This document shows, in pieces, positions 10,067 to 21,328 of a stretch of DNA of 64,000 nt. This DNA comes from Marvania coccoides (taxonomy: Eukaryota > Chlorophyta > Trebouxiophyceae > Chlorellales > Chlorellaceae). Positions within the stretch are counted from its first letter, which is position 1; each line of letters starts with the position of its first letter. The DNA is taken from positions 2,864,001 to 2,928,000 of the forward strand of contig OY978098.1 in assembly GCA_963854735.1 (NCBI GenBank), read 5' to 3'. A program made the translations under genes and the position numbers. Below the pieces are notes generated by a model. That model was not told the origin of the DNA. It searched no databases and saw nothing but the letters and a program-made list of their open reading frames with translations.

Positions 10067-13000
10067 CTACCACCACCGCTGCAACATGGCCGCCGCCCGC
10101 GCCCCTCGCAGCCCCAGCCTGGACATCACGTAGTACTTCACATCGTCTTTTGCCGCAAACGTCATGTCCAGGTGACCCACGTCCAGCTCCTTGAGCGTGA
10201 CATCCAGCCCCGCCTTTTGCATCGCGTGGTAGTGGGCGCCAACGTCCTCCTGGGCAATGACCCCGTCAGACCGCCCCGCCACCAGGTCCACGGGCAGCCC
10301 CTTGAGCAGGTGGTAGTGCTCGGCCACGTCGGGCGGGGTGTCTGTGCCGTAATGCTTCCTGTTGGCAGCGGCCGAACCGTAGTCAAACAGCTGGAACTTT
10401 CCCGTGAGCATGAGCTGTATGAGGTGGGCGCCAGTGTGCAGGGAGATGGCGGGCATGGAAGCCACAGCGTAGTGCGGCATCTGCAGCGCCCTGTCCCACT
10501 CTGAGGCGTCGCCGTTGAGCAGCAGGCGCAGCCCGGCACGGGTGAGCTCGTTGAGCGCGGGCACCTGCTGCATGTCCACCGTCAGCTTGAAGGTGATGTA
10601 GCGCATCAGAGAGGATGGAATGTACACCGGGGCTCCCTGTGAGGGAAGACGCGAAGGAGCGAGGAAACCGTTAAAAAGAAGCAAGTATTAAATAGATTAA
10701 AAAAAACCTAAGAAAAATCATCTCTCTTACCACGCCTGGGCGGTACCAATTGAGGAGGCGCATGACGACTGGGAGTATGTAAAGAAACGGCGCTGCCACC
10801 TTCGGGTAACGTCGGTGAAACCCAGCCGGGGTCAGCAGAATGAGGCGGGACAGGTGGTGGGGCCTGCCCAGCACGCGGCACATTACCGCATAAATCAGCA
10901 GCGCACCGCCGCCCAGAGAGTGCCCCACCGCCTGCAGGCGGTACAGCTCTGGGGAGGAGCTGCTCAACAGCGCCGCCCTGGCGGCTGACGGCGCAGGAAC
11001 GGAGGGAGCCCACTCCAGGGGGACTTCCTGCTCCTTGCCTCCGAATGAAACGCGGTCTGGGGTCATCAGACACGCCATTGGGGGGAGAACGCCCTCGCTG
11101 GGGTCCCTCTGCAAGCCGCCGCTGCCGCTGCCAGACGGCCCAGCTGCTGCGTCCTTTTCTCCCTCTTCTACCGGCGATATCTCGCACACTACGCCGCCGC
11201 TGCTCACGTTGCTAGCGCTGCCGCGCTCCTCAAGGCTGCACCGAGGGGTGAGCGGCTCAGGGGAAGCGCCGCAGGGGGAGTCCGGCTCGGTCTCCAGGAT
11301 GGGGAAGCTGTGGACGCGCTGCGCAGAGAGAGTGCCCCGCTGCTTGGCCCGCCGAGACCACCTAGGCGGCAGCCGCAGCATGCTCATCACGCTCTGCCGC
11401 TGCTGCTGCTGCTGCTGCTGAACAGCATCTCCGCCGTCGCCTTGCGCCCCGCCCCTCCCCGCGTTTCCCTCACCGCCAGCCTCTGCCGCCGCCGCCGCAA
11501 GGTTGAATTTCTTGATCTGCGCTTCGTTGGGGGCCTGCGCGGCTCCTTCACCGCCCTTTCCCAGCCCCATCCGCCCCACCGCCATTTCCAGGAGGTGCCG
11601 CGATGCCAGCGCAGAGTCGCTGCCGCTGCGCTTGTGCCGCGGCGTTGCAGCTGCCGCGGAGGGTGCCGCCGGCCCCCCTCCTACTGCCGCTGCTGCTGTC
11701 GGCGCACCTCCTCCACCCCTGCTGCCTCCCACCACGCTCGACATGAAGCTCCCCACCCCTCCAGCCATTTTCATTGCCTCCAACTCGGCAGTTTTTACAG
11801 CATGGATGCGGTACACCTGTGCTGCAACGTCCTCCATGCCCAGTTCGTTGATGGAAAACGGCCAGTAGGCAGAGCCAGAGCGGGCAGAGTCCGCGTGCGC
11901 CCGGGGGGGGTTGGCCCTGCTGTTTCCCAGCCACACGTCTGCCCCCGCATCGTACGCTGCAAAAGCTTGGCTGCCCTCGGGCCCGTTGGCCACCCACCCC
12001 AGCGAGGTGTCAAACACGCCGTGCTGGAAGAACACCACCTCCCGGGAGTCTGCGTGTGTTCAAGGCAGGCAAACGAGTTGGTTTCAAGTACGGATTTTCA
12101 TCGATTTATATTATTTAAAAAAACGTCATTAAGTAAATCAAATTGGTGATGGTATGCCCTTGGCTCTTTACTCTTTACCTTTCCGGGGGATGCGCTGCAA
12201 GCAGAGCACGTAGCCGTCCGACGTGGTCACCATCTCCTCCTCCAGCGGGTAGCCAGCCTGCAGGATGACGTCTGCTGCTGTCCACACCCCTCGGTCCTCC
12301 CAACTGCCAAAGCTCTTGGTGCGACGCAGGCGCTCCGCAGCAGCAGATTGCGGGTGCTGCGGGGCAGGCTTGGGGCGAGAAGTAAACCAGCCCTCGTCGT
12401 CAAAGTGGCCATTTAGTGCCGCAGGGCCGCCGCCACCGCCAGCAGTGCCGCCGCTGCCGGGACTCCTCAGCATTAGAACTGTGCTCACGGCTGAGCGAAA
12501 CGCGTTGAAAACCGCGCCAATTGCTATTTCCACGCTCACGCGCGCCCCCTCCACCAGCCCTCGCTTCTCCATACGCTCGTCTGCAGCGTACCCGCTGGGT
12601 CGTCGAAACAGGTCGCTGCCGCTGCGTCGCATGCCCTTCTTTTTGGTGGGAGAGCGCGGGGTGGTGGTGGAAGCCCCCCCGCTGCCCCACCACGACCATT
12701 GTGCCCACCTCAACCAGCCGGAATTGCTTTGCCTCTGGATTTTGGGCCGAGGCGACCTAGTGGCTTGGGCGCTGGCGCTGGTGCTGGGAAGGCTGGGGGA
12801 GATGAAGCCCTCTTGCTCGATGACGGCGTTGAGGGTGCCAGCCCGCGCGTTTTGGGCCCAGAATGCTTTCCACGCTTTGGAGCGGCGGTGGGCTTCCCGG
12901 CCGCCCCCCTTGGTGCGGTGGAAGTCTCGGTCGATGAAAATAGCCACGATCCATGAGGCAATGCCGTTGATGACCCGGGAAGCCAGTCCAAAGTACTCCC

Positions 13001-13151
13001 GCACGGTGGCCTTGGTGGACTCCTCAGCGGTGCCAACCACGTTGTCCAGCCACCACTGGGCGGGACCAGCGATGAAGCAGGCATGGAACCAGCGGGCTAC
13101 GATCAAGGCGCTCCACACCACGGTGCCCGCCAGCCGCTGGAAACCCCACAT
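10067..13151 (-). CDS. Large alpha/beta-hydrolase lipase (lysosomal acid lipase-like, At1g73920 type)
   Basis: Three exons: 13151-12179, 12049-10731, 10636-10067; 953 residues, all junctions in phase. The N-terminus has a hydrophobic segment (GTVVWSALIVARW). After a long variable, Ser/Arg-rich part the lipase homology starts (EEEMVTTSDGYVLCLQRIPR) and continues REVVFFQHGVFDTSLGWV, then ADVWLGNSRANPP, YWPFSINELGMEDV and the nucleophile elbow GHSLGG (Ser near residue 700). Asp and His of the triad are likely in LVAGRSDGVI and LDVGHLDM near the C-terminus. The domain order and the long low-complexity insert between the lid region and the elbow match a plant family of membrane-linked acid-lipase-like proteins. 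The likely role is ester hydrolysis of a neutral lipid; substrate unknown. The start could instead be 13265, but the first 38 codons there are AT-rich. Confidence 0.85.
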
Positions 13152-13561
13152 ATTACAGAGAAACGATGGTATGAGTAGCTCTAGAAGAATGCAGGAAGAG
13201 GCCCCGGCATCGCGTAAATGACATATAAAAAATATAGAAGTGCTGGAAAAAAATCTAAATGGCAAAGAGAACCTTTTCTAGGCAGCGAAAAACTGAAAAT
13301 AAAATAAAATTAAAGTGGACGGTTTGGGTCACAAGGGCCCGCTTCTGCGGGGCCCTGGTCACGCATGGATATTCAGCATTTTTATGAAATTAAATTTTAA
13401 TGGTTCGAGCGTTGTTCTGCACGGATATCAATTTTGAAAAAAGTGCGCCTTGGCCACCTCAGGTTCTCCTCTTGGCGTCATCCGATGAGGGTCCGCAATC
13501 AAACAAATCAACTCCCTAGACACTCGCCCCGCACCCCAATTCCCCTCCAGGTCTTCACAAA
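13152..13561. other. Divergent intergenic spacer
   Basis: AT-rich region between the lipase gene and the 13562 gene. It contains the direct-repeat-like GGGCCCGC/GGGGCCC around 13336-13354 but no recognisable gene. Confidence 0.5.
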
Positions 13562-14777
13562 ATGTTTAACTTGGTTACATTCCCCGCAAGAGCGCCTTTT
13601 GTTGGAATTTCTCAGCAGAAAAGGAGTCGATCGGGACGCTTTGTGTGTCAGGATGGCGTCAAAGATCAGCAGCAGCCGGGACCGGCGATCAATGAAGACT
13701 TGATTGCAAGGCTGAAAGTTGCTGAGGAAGAGGCGAGCTTTCTCAGCTTTCTCAGCTTGTTTTATAAGCAAAGCCAACTAAAATGTAACTAATTTCATTG
13801 CACTGCTGCAGGCACAGCGGCTGAAGAAGGAGCTGGCCAAGGTGCAGACAGTCGACGCCTCCGCCGCTCCTGCGGCAGCGCCAGAGCGCGCCTCCCGCCG
13901 TATCGACGGCGGGGACCTTCGCAGAGAAACCCTGTCATTTGTCGGTACGCTTACTTTTCCAATGTACACGCCGCAGTTGTTTTTCTTTGAAATAATTAAA
14001 AAAAAAATCACCGGTCTCACTTCCAATTACAATTTCATTGCTTCTCCCTCTCAGAATCCAGACCTCGCAACTGGCTTAACGAGTCCGACGTGGACTTCTT
14101 TACGGGGGGTGGCCCCAGCGAGGCTGCAGGCGCCGACCAGACCTCTCAGGAGGAGGGAGCGGAGGTGCAGCGGCGGGTGCTGCTAGGCCTGGCACTGACT
14201 GCCGCAGTGGGCGCATTCGCGCTGGTGCCTACCGAGAAGCTGCAGGCCCCGCCCTCTAAGCCGCTTTTTTTTTACCTGGTGCCGTTGGTGCGCGTGCAGG
14301 GGTTGCTGGGCGAGGCTGAAAAGATAATTCCCGAGGGCGACTATGAGCAGCTCAGGGCGCTGCTGGACCGCATCGAAGGCCAGCCCAACAACATCCAGGA
14401 GAACCTCCGCAGCGCAGCAGCATGTGAGCTACTTTTCAAATGCGGTTTACCTCTTTCTTTTTGAATATTTTATTTTCCACTTTCGTCTAAATTTATTTTC
14501 CTCTCCTGCAGCGCTTTCGGGCTCCCGAACTGCAGAAACAGCGGACTACGTGGCGAGAGACGTGTACGAGTACGTCAAGGGTATCGACTATCAGACCTAC
14601 TTTGACAGCATGGGAGGGATGAAGGGCAACCGGGGCGGCAGCGCTCAGAAAGACCTGTTTGAGTACTCGCTGCAGAGCGCGGTGGCGGCGGGGATGAAGC
14701 TGAAGGAGTTTATGGCGTTGATGCCTGCGGACCAGCTGGATGCAGCCCGACAGCAGGCGGCAGCACTGCCGTTTTGA
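13562..14777 (+). CDS. Probable plastid membrane protein, unknown function
   Basis: Four exons: 13562-13732, 13812-13944, 14055-14423, 14512-14777; 312 residues. The N-terminus (MFNLVTFPARAPFVGISQQ followed by KRSRSGRF) is Ser/Arg-rich and acid-free, like a chloroplast transit peptide. A short coiled coil follows (LKVAEEEAQRLKKELAKVQ), then a membrane helix VLLGLALTAAVGAFALVP. A conserved-looking domain follows: FYLVPLVRVQGLLGEAEKII, EGDYEQLRALLDRIEGQPNN, then an ARDVYEYVKGIDYQTYFDSM block. The first intron seems to be GC-AG (gcgagc), because the heptads join cleanly that way; a weaker GT donor lies 12 bases upstream. I cannot name the family. It looks like a thylakoid or envelope protein. 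Confidence 0.78.
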
Positions 14778-14977
14778 AAATAAAATAAAATAATAAAATA
14801 ACGTTTTATTTTTGCACTGCATGACCCTTTGATTATCTACATTTTTAAGGGACGAAATTTAATTTTGTAATTTTGATTCAAGCAGCAACACCGGTGCATG
14901 CATCTCCTTTTGTTATCGTCATCTTTCTTCAACTTTGTTTTGTTAATTCCGAACAACGCCAACACTTTCTCACTCCT

Positions 14978-15555
14978 TTAGGTGTGGAAGCGCAGGGGAT
15001 TGGCGGTGCGCTCCCGCTCCCCTCCCTCCTTCTCGTACGAGCTGGCCAGTACCAGCAGCGTGCACCCAAACGACACCACAGCCAGCCCGGAAGTAACGCA
15101 GTTCAACATCTGGAACGATGACACCCATGAGGCCTTCTCCTTGGCCGGGTGCGTCTCAACGCCGGGTTTGGTCACAGCAGACACGACGGGGGACAGCACC
15201 TGCACGCAATTTCAGCATGTTCTTTAGTTGTAAACTAAAGAGGGGAGTAAAAGAAAAAAGAACTCGCCAGCAAGTTGTATATAGGAATGGCAGCAGCGAT
15301 CAGAGCACAGGTGAGGTGCGCGGGGTCGGCTTTGTCCCCCGACATGTAGCTTTTGAGCGAGGCAGCGCCGGAGATGGCCGCCAGAGTGGAGGAGTAGGAG
15401 ACCTTGGTGGCTGCGGTGGAGCGAAATATCTCAAAGAGCGTCTCGGTTTGAGCGGGGTCGGCGGAGGGGGGTGGTGCCGCCTCCATGATGATGCATTGCA
15501 GTCCAGAACCGGCGTTGAGGCCGGCTGCAGCAGTGGCAATGAGCGACCAAGACAT
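14978..15555 (-). CDS. Small multipass membrane protein (DUF1772-like?)
   Basis: Two exons: 15555-15268 and 15199-14978; 169 residues. The intron uses a GC donor (gcgagt) and an AG acceptor. Three or four hydrophobic stretches are visible: an N-terminal LIATAAAGLNAGSGLQCIIM, a Ser/Ala-rich middle (LAAISGAASL), HLTCALIAAAIPIYNLL, and VTSGLAVVSFGCTLLVLA. The C-terminus is charged. Size and helix pattern are like the DUF1772/anthrone-oxygenase superfamily, but no decisive motif is visible, so the family is uncertain. It is convergent with the 13562 gene, 200 bases between stops. Confidence 0.65.
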
Positions 15556-15839
15556 TTTTCTATTTTTTAACTAGCGAGGTGCCTGGCAAATATATAGATC
15601 CTGGAACTGGCCTCCTTTTTCCTTGGATTTCTATTTTAAATGTTTATCTATATATTGATTATCGAGAACAAATTTGAAATGGTATTAGAAATGGTAAAAA
15701 AAGAGCGAGAAATTGTCCCTTCGGCTCAAATCACCAGCTTCTCTCAGGTTCCTCTGAGAGCAAAGTACATGGCATGCTATCTAAATTGAAGTACACCCAC
15801 TACACCCTCTATACGTGCCGGAAAACATCCGGAAACATC
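15556..15839. other. Intergenic spacer, nothing recognised
   Basis: AT-rich. No coding signal or RNA motif seen. Confidence 0.5.
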
Positions 15840-16421
15840 GCCCCCGCCACAATTTTCATGCGCGCCGCATGCCGCGCCGCCTTCTTTGCCCAGGCGCCAA
15901 GCGAAACAGGCACAGGAATGCGGCACGTGGCACTCTCTTCTGGTCATTCTCATCCAGCTTTGAAAATACACTCGAGAGATCCCCGGGATCGCGCTGCCAC
16001 AACGCAAACAAACCGCTCCAGCCCTGCACAGCGTGGGGATAGCGCAGCCCAGTTGCGATAGCGCAGCCCAGTTGCGATTCTACCTCTGCCGTAGAAATCA
16101 CGCTCCTGTGCTGCCACTTGAACTCCGCGCCTGCCTCGAGCAGCACCTTTGTGGCCCCTGATTTGAAGGAGCTGACAGCATGCAGCCCGGCGTCGATCGC
16201 AAACCGGCTGGACCCAAAGTTCAAAAGAGGATCCACTACGCCCAGGTGCCCGCGCGGCAGCTCACAGCAGCGACGTGCGGCTGTCACTCGAGTCGCGGGC
16301 TTCTTTGTATGCGCCTGCAGCGAGCATGCGTGCGATAGCCACATGGCCGCTGATGGATGCTGCGTGCAAGGGTGTGTGCTCGTTAACGCGGTCAAGTCGG
16401 CGATGCTGCTGATTATACATT
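15840..16421 (-). pseudogene. Ankyrin-repeat gene, copy C (frameshifted)
   Basis: The minus strand from about 16385 reads EHTPLHAASISGHVAIARML and AAGAYKEARDSSD, an ankyrin repeat, and soon meets a stop. A second frame continues DPLLNFGSSRFAIDAGLHAV and TKVLLEAGAEFKWQHR, further repeats. It ends in GLFALWQRDPGDLSSVFSKL, which pairs with the tail of copy B. At least one frameshift and one stop separate the parts. There is also a small direct duplication (gcgatagcgcagcccagtt) at 16039-16076. Confidence 0.68.
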
Positions 16422-16986
16422 TTTTGTTTTAGTTATGCTGCTGTGGGAGGGCGAATTTTACCCTCGACCGTGGAGCTCCTCCGCCCTTCCTTTCAATCCA
16501 TACAAAAATATTATTTCAGCTGGTTCGAGGGCATTTCCATACAGTCTTGTGCAAACCCCGTTCTTCAAATTATTAATATATTTTTGTACATTAAATTACT
16601 GAATTCCAGCGCCATGCAGCTCTACTGAAAAAATGGGCGCCAGGTAACCGTCCTCTGGGCCTCTTTTCTATCATAACTCCCCTGAGCAGCATGATAAATC
16701 TAATATATGAAAATAAAACATGACCAAGCCATATTTATTTAAAAAAAACTAAGTAAATCACACATGCTGGTAGACCTGTAGACCGCTTCCCCTTATTTCA
16801 GCGCTCGCTCCACGGCGTTAAGCACGACTTATTTCTCCCTTTCAGACGATTCTAACGCCGTTCTTGAATTATTTCAATTACTAAATCATGTTCTCTTTAA
16901 AAAAATAAAATAAAATAAACAAATGATAACAAATAATCAGATGTATGTTTCCCCCTTCAACCCCCTCTCCCCCCAACGTATTACCT
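16422..16986. other. Intergenic spacer
   Basis: AT-rich with several A/T runs; no gene or structured element recognised. Confidence 0.5.
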
Positions 16987-18875
16987 CTAGTGCGTCAGCC
17001 CCGGTGCCAGCTTGGCGTTGATGAGCTGCTGGATTGCCCCCAGCCCCTGCGGGTGCGCCTCGTGCCCCGTCAGTTCCAGCGACAAACTCCTTACCACCTC
17101 AATCGACGCCGAAAGCCGCTCCATCAGATTGACCAGGGCAATCACCTCGTTGCGCTCCAGCACCAGCGGCGGCAGCCCCGAAGTGCCCACCGCCCCCGAG
17201 CAGTCTTCCGTCGAAAACAGCACCTTCAGCGACGTGGCGATCCCGAGCAGCTGCAGCTTGCCCCACATTTTGCATTTCTCACACCCCACGCAGTCCATGA
17301 TGTGCGTGATGTTGCGGAACGCCGTCTGCAGCTCTTCCCGCAGCTCCTCTGCGCCCTCGCCCTTCCACAGCCGCCCTTCGTCAAACGGAATCGGGCAAGA
17401 GTGCTTCAGCGCCGCGTTGTCCACCAACGACCGCATCAGCTCCGCGGTACGCACGTCCTCCGCGGGGGACCCCGTGTCAAAGTGCACCGACCGCAGGATG
17501 GGCCCTGCCTTGAGCACCGCCCGCAGCACAAACAGGTAAGCAAAGTAAAGATTCTCTATACGATCTTTGACCCCGGGGTTGCCCAACCGCCACTTGAACA
17601 GCTCCACGTTGGGCCCCCACACCCCGCGCGCCTCGTCGATGAGGTAGTCCCCTGCTATGTGCGCTGTGATGGACGAGTGCATCCCCGAGATGAGCTTGTA
17701 AAACACGCGGCGCTCGGGGTGGTCGTCTGCCGACCCGTGCGTGAGGGCCTCAAAGCACTTTTGCTGGTAGATCGCGCCCCACACCCTGTTTGCGTGCTCC
17801 CCCTTGTACCCGGTGTAGCGCTCCCCGTTGCGGAGGAGGTTGATGTAGCTGTACTCAACGCCGTTCTCTGCAAAGATGCTTTATTCGTAGTTAATTCGAG
17901 TTATTGTGGCCGAGAGATTTAAACAAGAAAAAACTGTGCAAACGAGGACTCATGGTATGAAGAAAGATGCATGTGGGATTCTCACCGTCTGGCATCCACG
18001 GGTTTTTGTAGCCCTTCCAGTCGGGCACGCTCATGAGCTTGGCCTTGACCGAGGGCTGGATGGTGCGATCGATGTCCGACTCGTGCTGAATGCCTGTGGG
18101 AAGAGAATAGAAAAGCGATGGAAAGAAAGAATGAATATCAAATAGGAAATAAAGAATGAAATACAGTACAAAAGACCAAAGAAAAAGAAAAAGGTCGTAC
18201 TGAATCAATATGCAATGCATACTACTGCTACCGCAGCTGCAAATTACTGATAAAACTCACTTGCGCACGACTCTGGCGCCTCTTGCTTCCTCGCCTCCTC
18301 CTCCGCATCCCTCCACGGCTGGGGCACCTCCTCTGGCTCACACTCGCACACAGAACAGTCCCTGAGCGAGCACATGGCGTCATCAGGCCACAGCGGGCAC
18401 TCGCAGTACAGGTCGGTCTTGAAGTAGCGCAGGAAGGGCGTCTGCACAAGTTCCTTCAGCACCGGCAGCATGCCGTCGCGGTTGAGGCGCTCCACCGCGG
18501 GGTAGCTGCAGCAGCAGTCGGGCACCACGCCGCCCTCCAGCTGGCAGGCGCCGCCCTCCTGGGGGTCCGAAACATTCTAAGAGAGAGAGAGAGAGAGGGA
18601 AAACAGAAGGTAAGCTAGTTTGGGTGGTTGAGCGGGAGGTTTTATTCGAGCAAGGTAAGAAACCGTACCCAGCAGGAGCATGCGTCGTGCTTTGGGCCTT
18701 GTGGCTTCCCTGCCAGCGACGTTCTTGCCCGGTCAACGAGGGCTGCGATCGCTTGGTGCGACGGCAGAGCGTCCAACAGCTGGGCAACATCCAGAGGGGA
18801 GGAGGTGCGCTGCTTGAGTGCCACTCCCACTGCCACCAGCACCACCACCACGCTGAACCAGCCCCAGCGCTTCAT
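16987..18875 (-). CDS. ERO1: Endoplasmic reticulum oxidoreductin ERO1
   Basis: Four exons: 18875-18669, 18576-18261, 18093-17986, 17867-16987; 503 residues, all phases agree. The N-terminus is a signal/anchor helix (FSVVVVLVAVGVAL). ERO1 landmarks follow in order: DCCCSYPAVERLN, YFKTDLYCECPLW and the shuttle-cysteine region LRDCSVCECEPEEVP. Exon 3 has DIDRTIQPSVKAKLMSVPDW. The FAD-binding part has YTGYKGEHANRVWGAIYQQ and DEARGVWGPNVELFKWRLGN. The active-site motif CVGCEKCKMWGKLQLLG is at about 403-419. The enzyme reoxidises protein disulfide isomerase with O2 in the ER lumen, driving disulfide formation. The length and all catalytic cysteines look normal for the family, so it should be active. 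Confidence 0.95.
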
Positions 18876-19519
18876 TTTTGATTCAAAAACTTTAGGTGAT
18901 GGCCGAAGTTTCGATTTCGATCAAATTTATATTTTGTGGGGAAACACGCTGCGACGCTTGCTTAAATTAACGATCTGGTCATGGCGTTTATTTCAGTATT
19001 TTTTTTCGCGGTTTGGGATCGATTTGCCAGCAATTGCGGGGCTCGGAATTCGAATATGTACATCCAGCTGCGTCACCTGTACCGCCAATGAAATTCTAGT
19101 CTATGACCATGCAGACGATATTAATGCGTCAACGCACAGCCCCTTAGCGCACTGGACTCGCCTCGAAAAATTTCCGGATGCTGCATGATTCATTCCCGGA
19201 GCTGGTCTTGAAGTGTGTGTTTGGTCTACGTCTTTGGCAAGCATGGGCCATCATGTTGGCTAGTTTGCCCACTCTGTTAGTCCTCAACATGTTGTTAAGA
19301 TGCATCAGCTCAAAGGGGCGCCGTCTTGGCTGTGTGTCTTCACAGAGGTTACGCCAATTATATTAAAAAAAATGAATGAAAATGAATGAATGAATGAATG
19401 TGTTCATTCCAGAAAGAGCAGTACGTAGTGTAAATCAGAAAAACAACAAATGCAGTCAGTCAGCAATCACCCCCTCACATCCAATCTACCAATAGCTATT
19501 ACTCTCCAATTAGTTCTTA
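18876..19519. other. Intergenic spacer with TGAA microsatellite
   Basis: Between ERO1 and the MutY gene. A TGAA/ATGA tetranucleotide repeat lies at 19368-19400. A 62-codon open frame (19178-19366) has no coding features and is not called. Confidence 0.55.
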
Positions 19520-21053
19520 TTACGCCGACGCCGGCTTGAAGAATTTTTTGATGCTATTCGTGCTCTTGCTCTTCTCCTTCTCGCGCTCCTGCGTGTACAG
19601 CTTGAACACCTTCTTCACCCCGCTGGTTAGGCCCTTGGCTCCCAGCTCTTCCTCGCTCAGCCACTGCACCTCTGCCGTCGCATCCAACACTGCCGGCACT
19701 TCGCACTGCAGCGTCACCGCCTCGACGTGCATGGTCATGCGAATGTGAGAGAACACGTGCACCACCTCCCCCAAAGGCTTCCTCACCGCCGCCTCTTTGC
19801 CTGCGTCCACCCCCAACAGCTTCTTCAAAAAATCGTCGTTGGCTTTCCGGCGGTCGCCAGACCCCGCTCCCTTCTCCACTGGCTGCAGCGGAAATTCCCA
19901 CAGCCCCGCCAGCAGCCCCCCAGCTGGGCGCTTCACCAGCAGGTACTTCCCCGCTGCCGTATCGCTGAGTTTTGCCCCTGGCGGCACAACTTTTACAACT
20001 GCCACTGCCACCGCCTCCTCTCGCTTCTCCGCCTTCTCCACCTTGGCGGGGTAGTCAGTCACGAAGGTGGGCTCCCCCGTCTTCTCCTTTTTGTACCGCC
20101 GCTCCGCCTGCAGCGCCGCACACCACTTTGACACTGGGCACGCAGCGCAGTTGGGCTGTGTGTTGGGCACGCAAACAGTGGCTCCTAGCTCCATCACCGC
20201 CTGGTTAAAGTCTCCGGGCCGCTCCGGGTCCAGCGCCTGCTGTGCCAGCTCAGCAAACAGCTTCACCATGCCAGCTGAGCGGGTGTCGCCGCCCAGCCGC
20301 CGCAGCCGCGCCAGCACGCGCACCACGTTGCCGTCCACCACCGCCACGTTCTCTCTGCACGCGCACGACGCGATGGCATTGCCGGTGTACGCCCCAACCC
20401 CCGGGATCTTCTGCAGATCCTTGGCATTTTGGGGAAACTCGCCATCCAGCTCATTCACGATGTATTTGGCGCCATCCAGCAGGTACTTGGCGCGACGGTA
20501 GTACCCCAGCCCCGCCCACACCTCGTTCACCTCCTCCTGCGTGGCTGCAGCCAGCGCTGCAACGTCTGGCCACTTTGCGACCCATTTCCGAAAGTACTCT
20601 GCCGCCCGAGACACCTGCGTCTGCTGGCTCATGATCTCGCACACCCACACGTAGTAAATGAAGGTGTCGGTGGGGAGGTCGGCGGGGGCTGGGTGCTCCC
20701 CTGCTGCCGCTGCCTTGTCCACCGCCGATTGAGGCAGCTTTGAGTGGGGGTTGCGGCGCCACGGCAGGATGCGGTGGTTGGCGTCGTACCAGGCCAGCAG
20801 CGAGGAGCGGAGCTGGAGAGGAGAGAAGGCTGATGGGTGAATGGCAAGTTTGGTGAAATAATCACAAGGGGCGGGTTTATTTTGAATGCCAACCACTCAC
20901 CGCCGGCAAATCGGCAGCTGCGAAGCCGCAGTCCTCCAGGTCTGGCACCGGAGCGGCCTTGCCACCCGACTTTGAGGGGGTGGCCTCGCTCTTGGGGCGC
21001 TTGGAGGAGCCAGGCGTGGAAGTGGATGCTGCCTCATTTCGTTTGGGAGCCAT
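19520..21053 (-). CDS. MUTYH: Adenine DNA glycosylase MutY/MUTYH
   Basis: Two exons: 21053-20901 and 20812-19520; 481 residues. Exon 1 gives a basic, Ser/Pro-rich head with KRPKSEA, a possible nuclear signal. The glycosylase core has LLAWYDANHRILPWR, the catalytic-Glu segment EIMSQQTQV, the helix-hairpin-helix IPGVGAYTGNAIAS and the catalytic-Asp segment RPGDFNQAVMELGATVC. The iron-sulfur cluster loop is complete (C-x6-C-x2-C-x5-C: CVPNTQPNCAACPVSKWC). A C-terminal NUDIX-like domain for 8-oxoG recognition follows (LLAGLWEFPLQPVEKG, GEVVHVFSHIRMTMHVEAV). The protein ends NSIKKFFKPASA, similar to a PCNA-binding box. It removes A opposite 8-oxoguanine in base excision repair. Confidence 0.95.
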
Positions 21054-21328
21054 GACGTGCAAACTTGTGCCAATTACTCTCCTGCTTTTCAACACAAACT
21101 GGAAAGTTCTCCCAATGGAAAAATGTAACATTAGAATACTTCTAGAGCCATTGCCATTTTTGAAATCGTGGACGAGGAAAAAAATAAATAAGAAACGTCC
21201 GCAACCGCGCGTCATTGGCACTTTCCGATTACACAATTCCGAATACATGATGCAAGAACCCGACGCAGAACCATGTCTCCTATGGGCGGACAGAGGGCGG
21301 TAGGCCCATCACACTCAATCATCCTTAC

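Noticed and set aside
11310..12149. 279-codon plus-strand frame opposite the lipase gene
   Set aside because: Low-complexity antisense of the Ser/Gln-rich insert; no domain.
19178..19366. 62-codon frame with a hydrophobic stretch between ERO1 and MutY genes
   Set aside because: AT-rich, isolated, no homology or splice context; could occur by chance.
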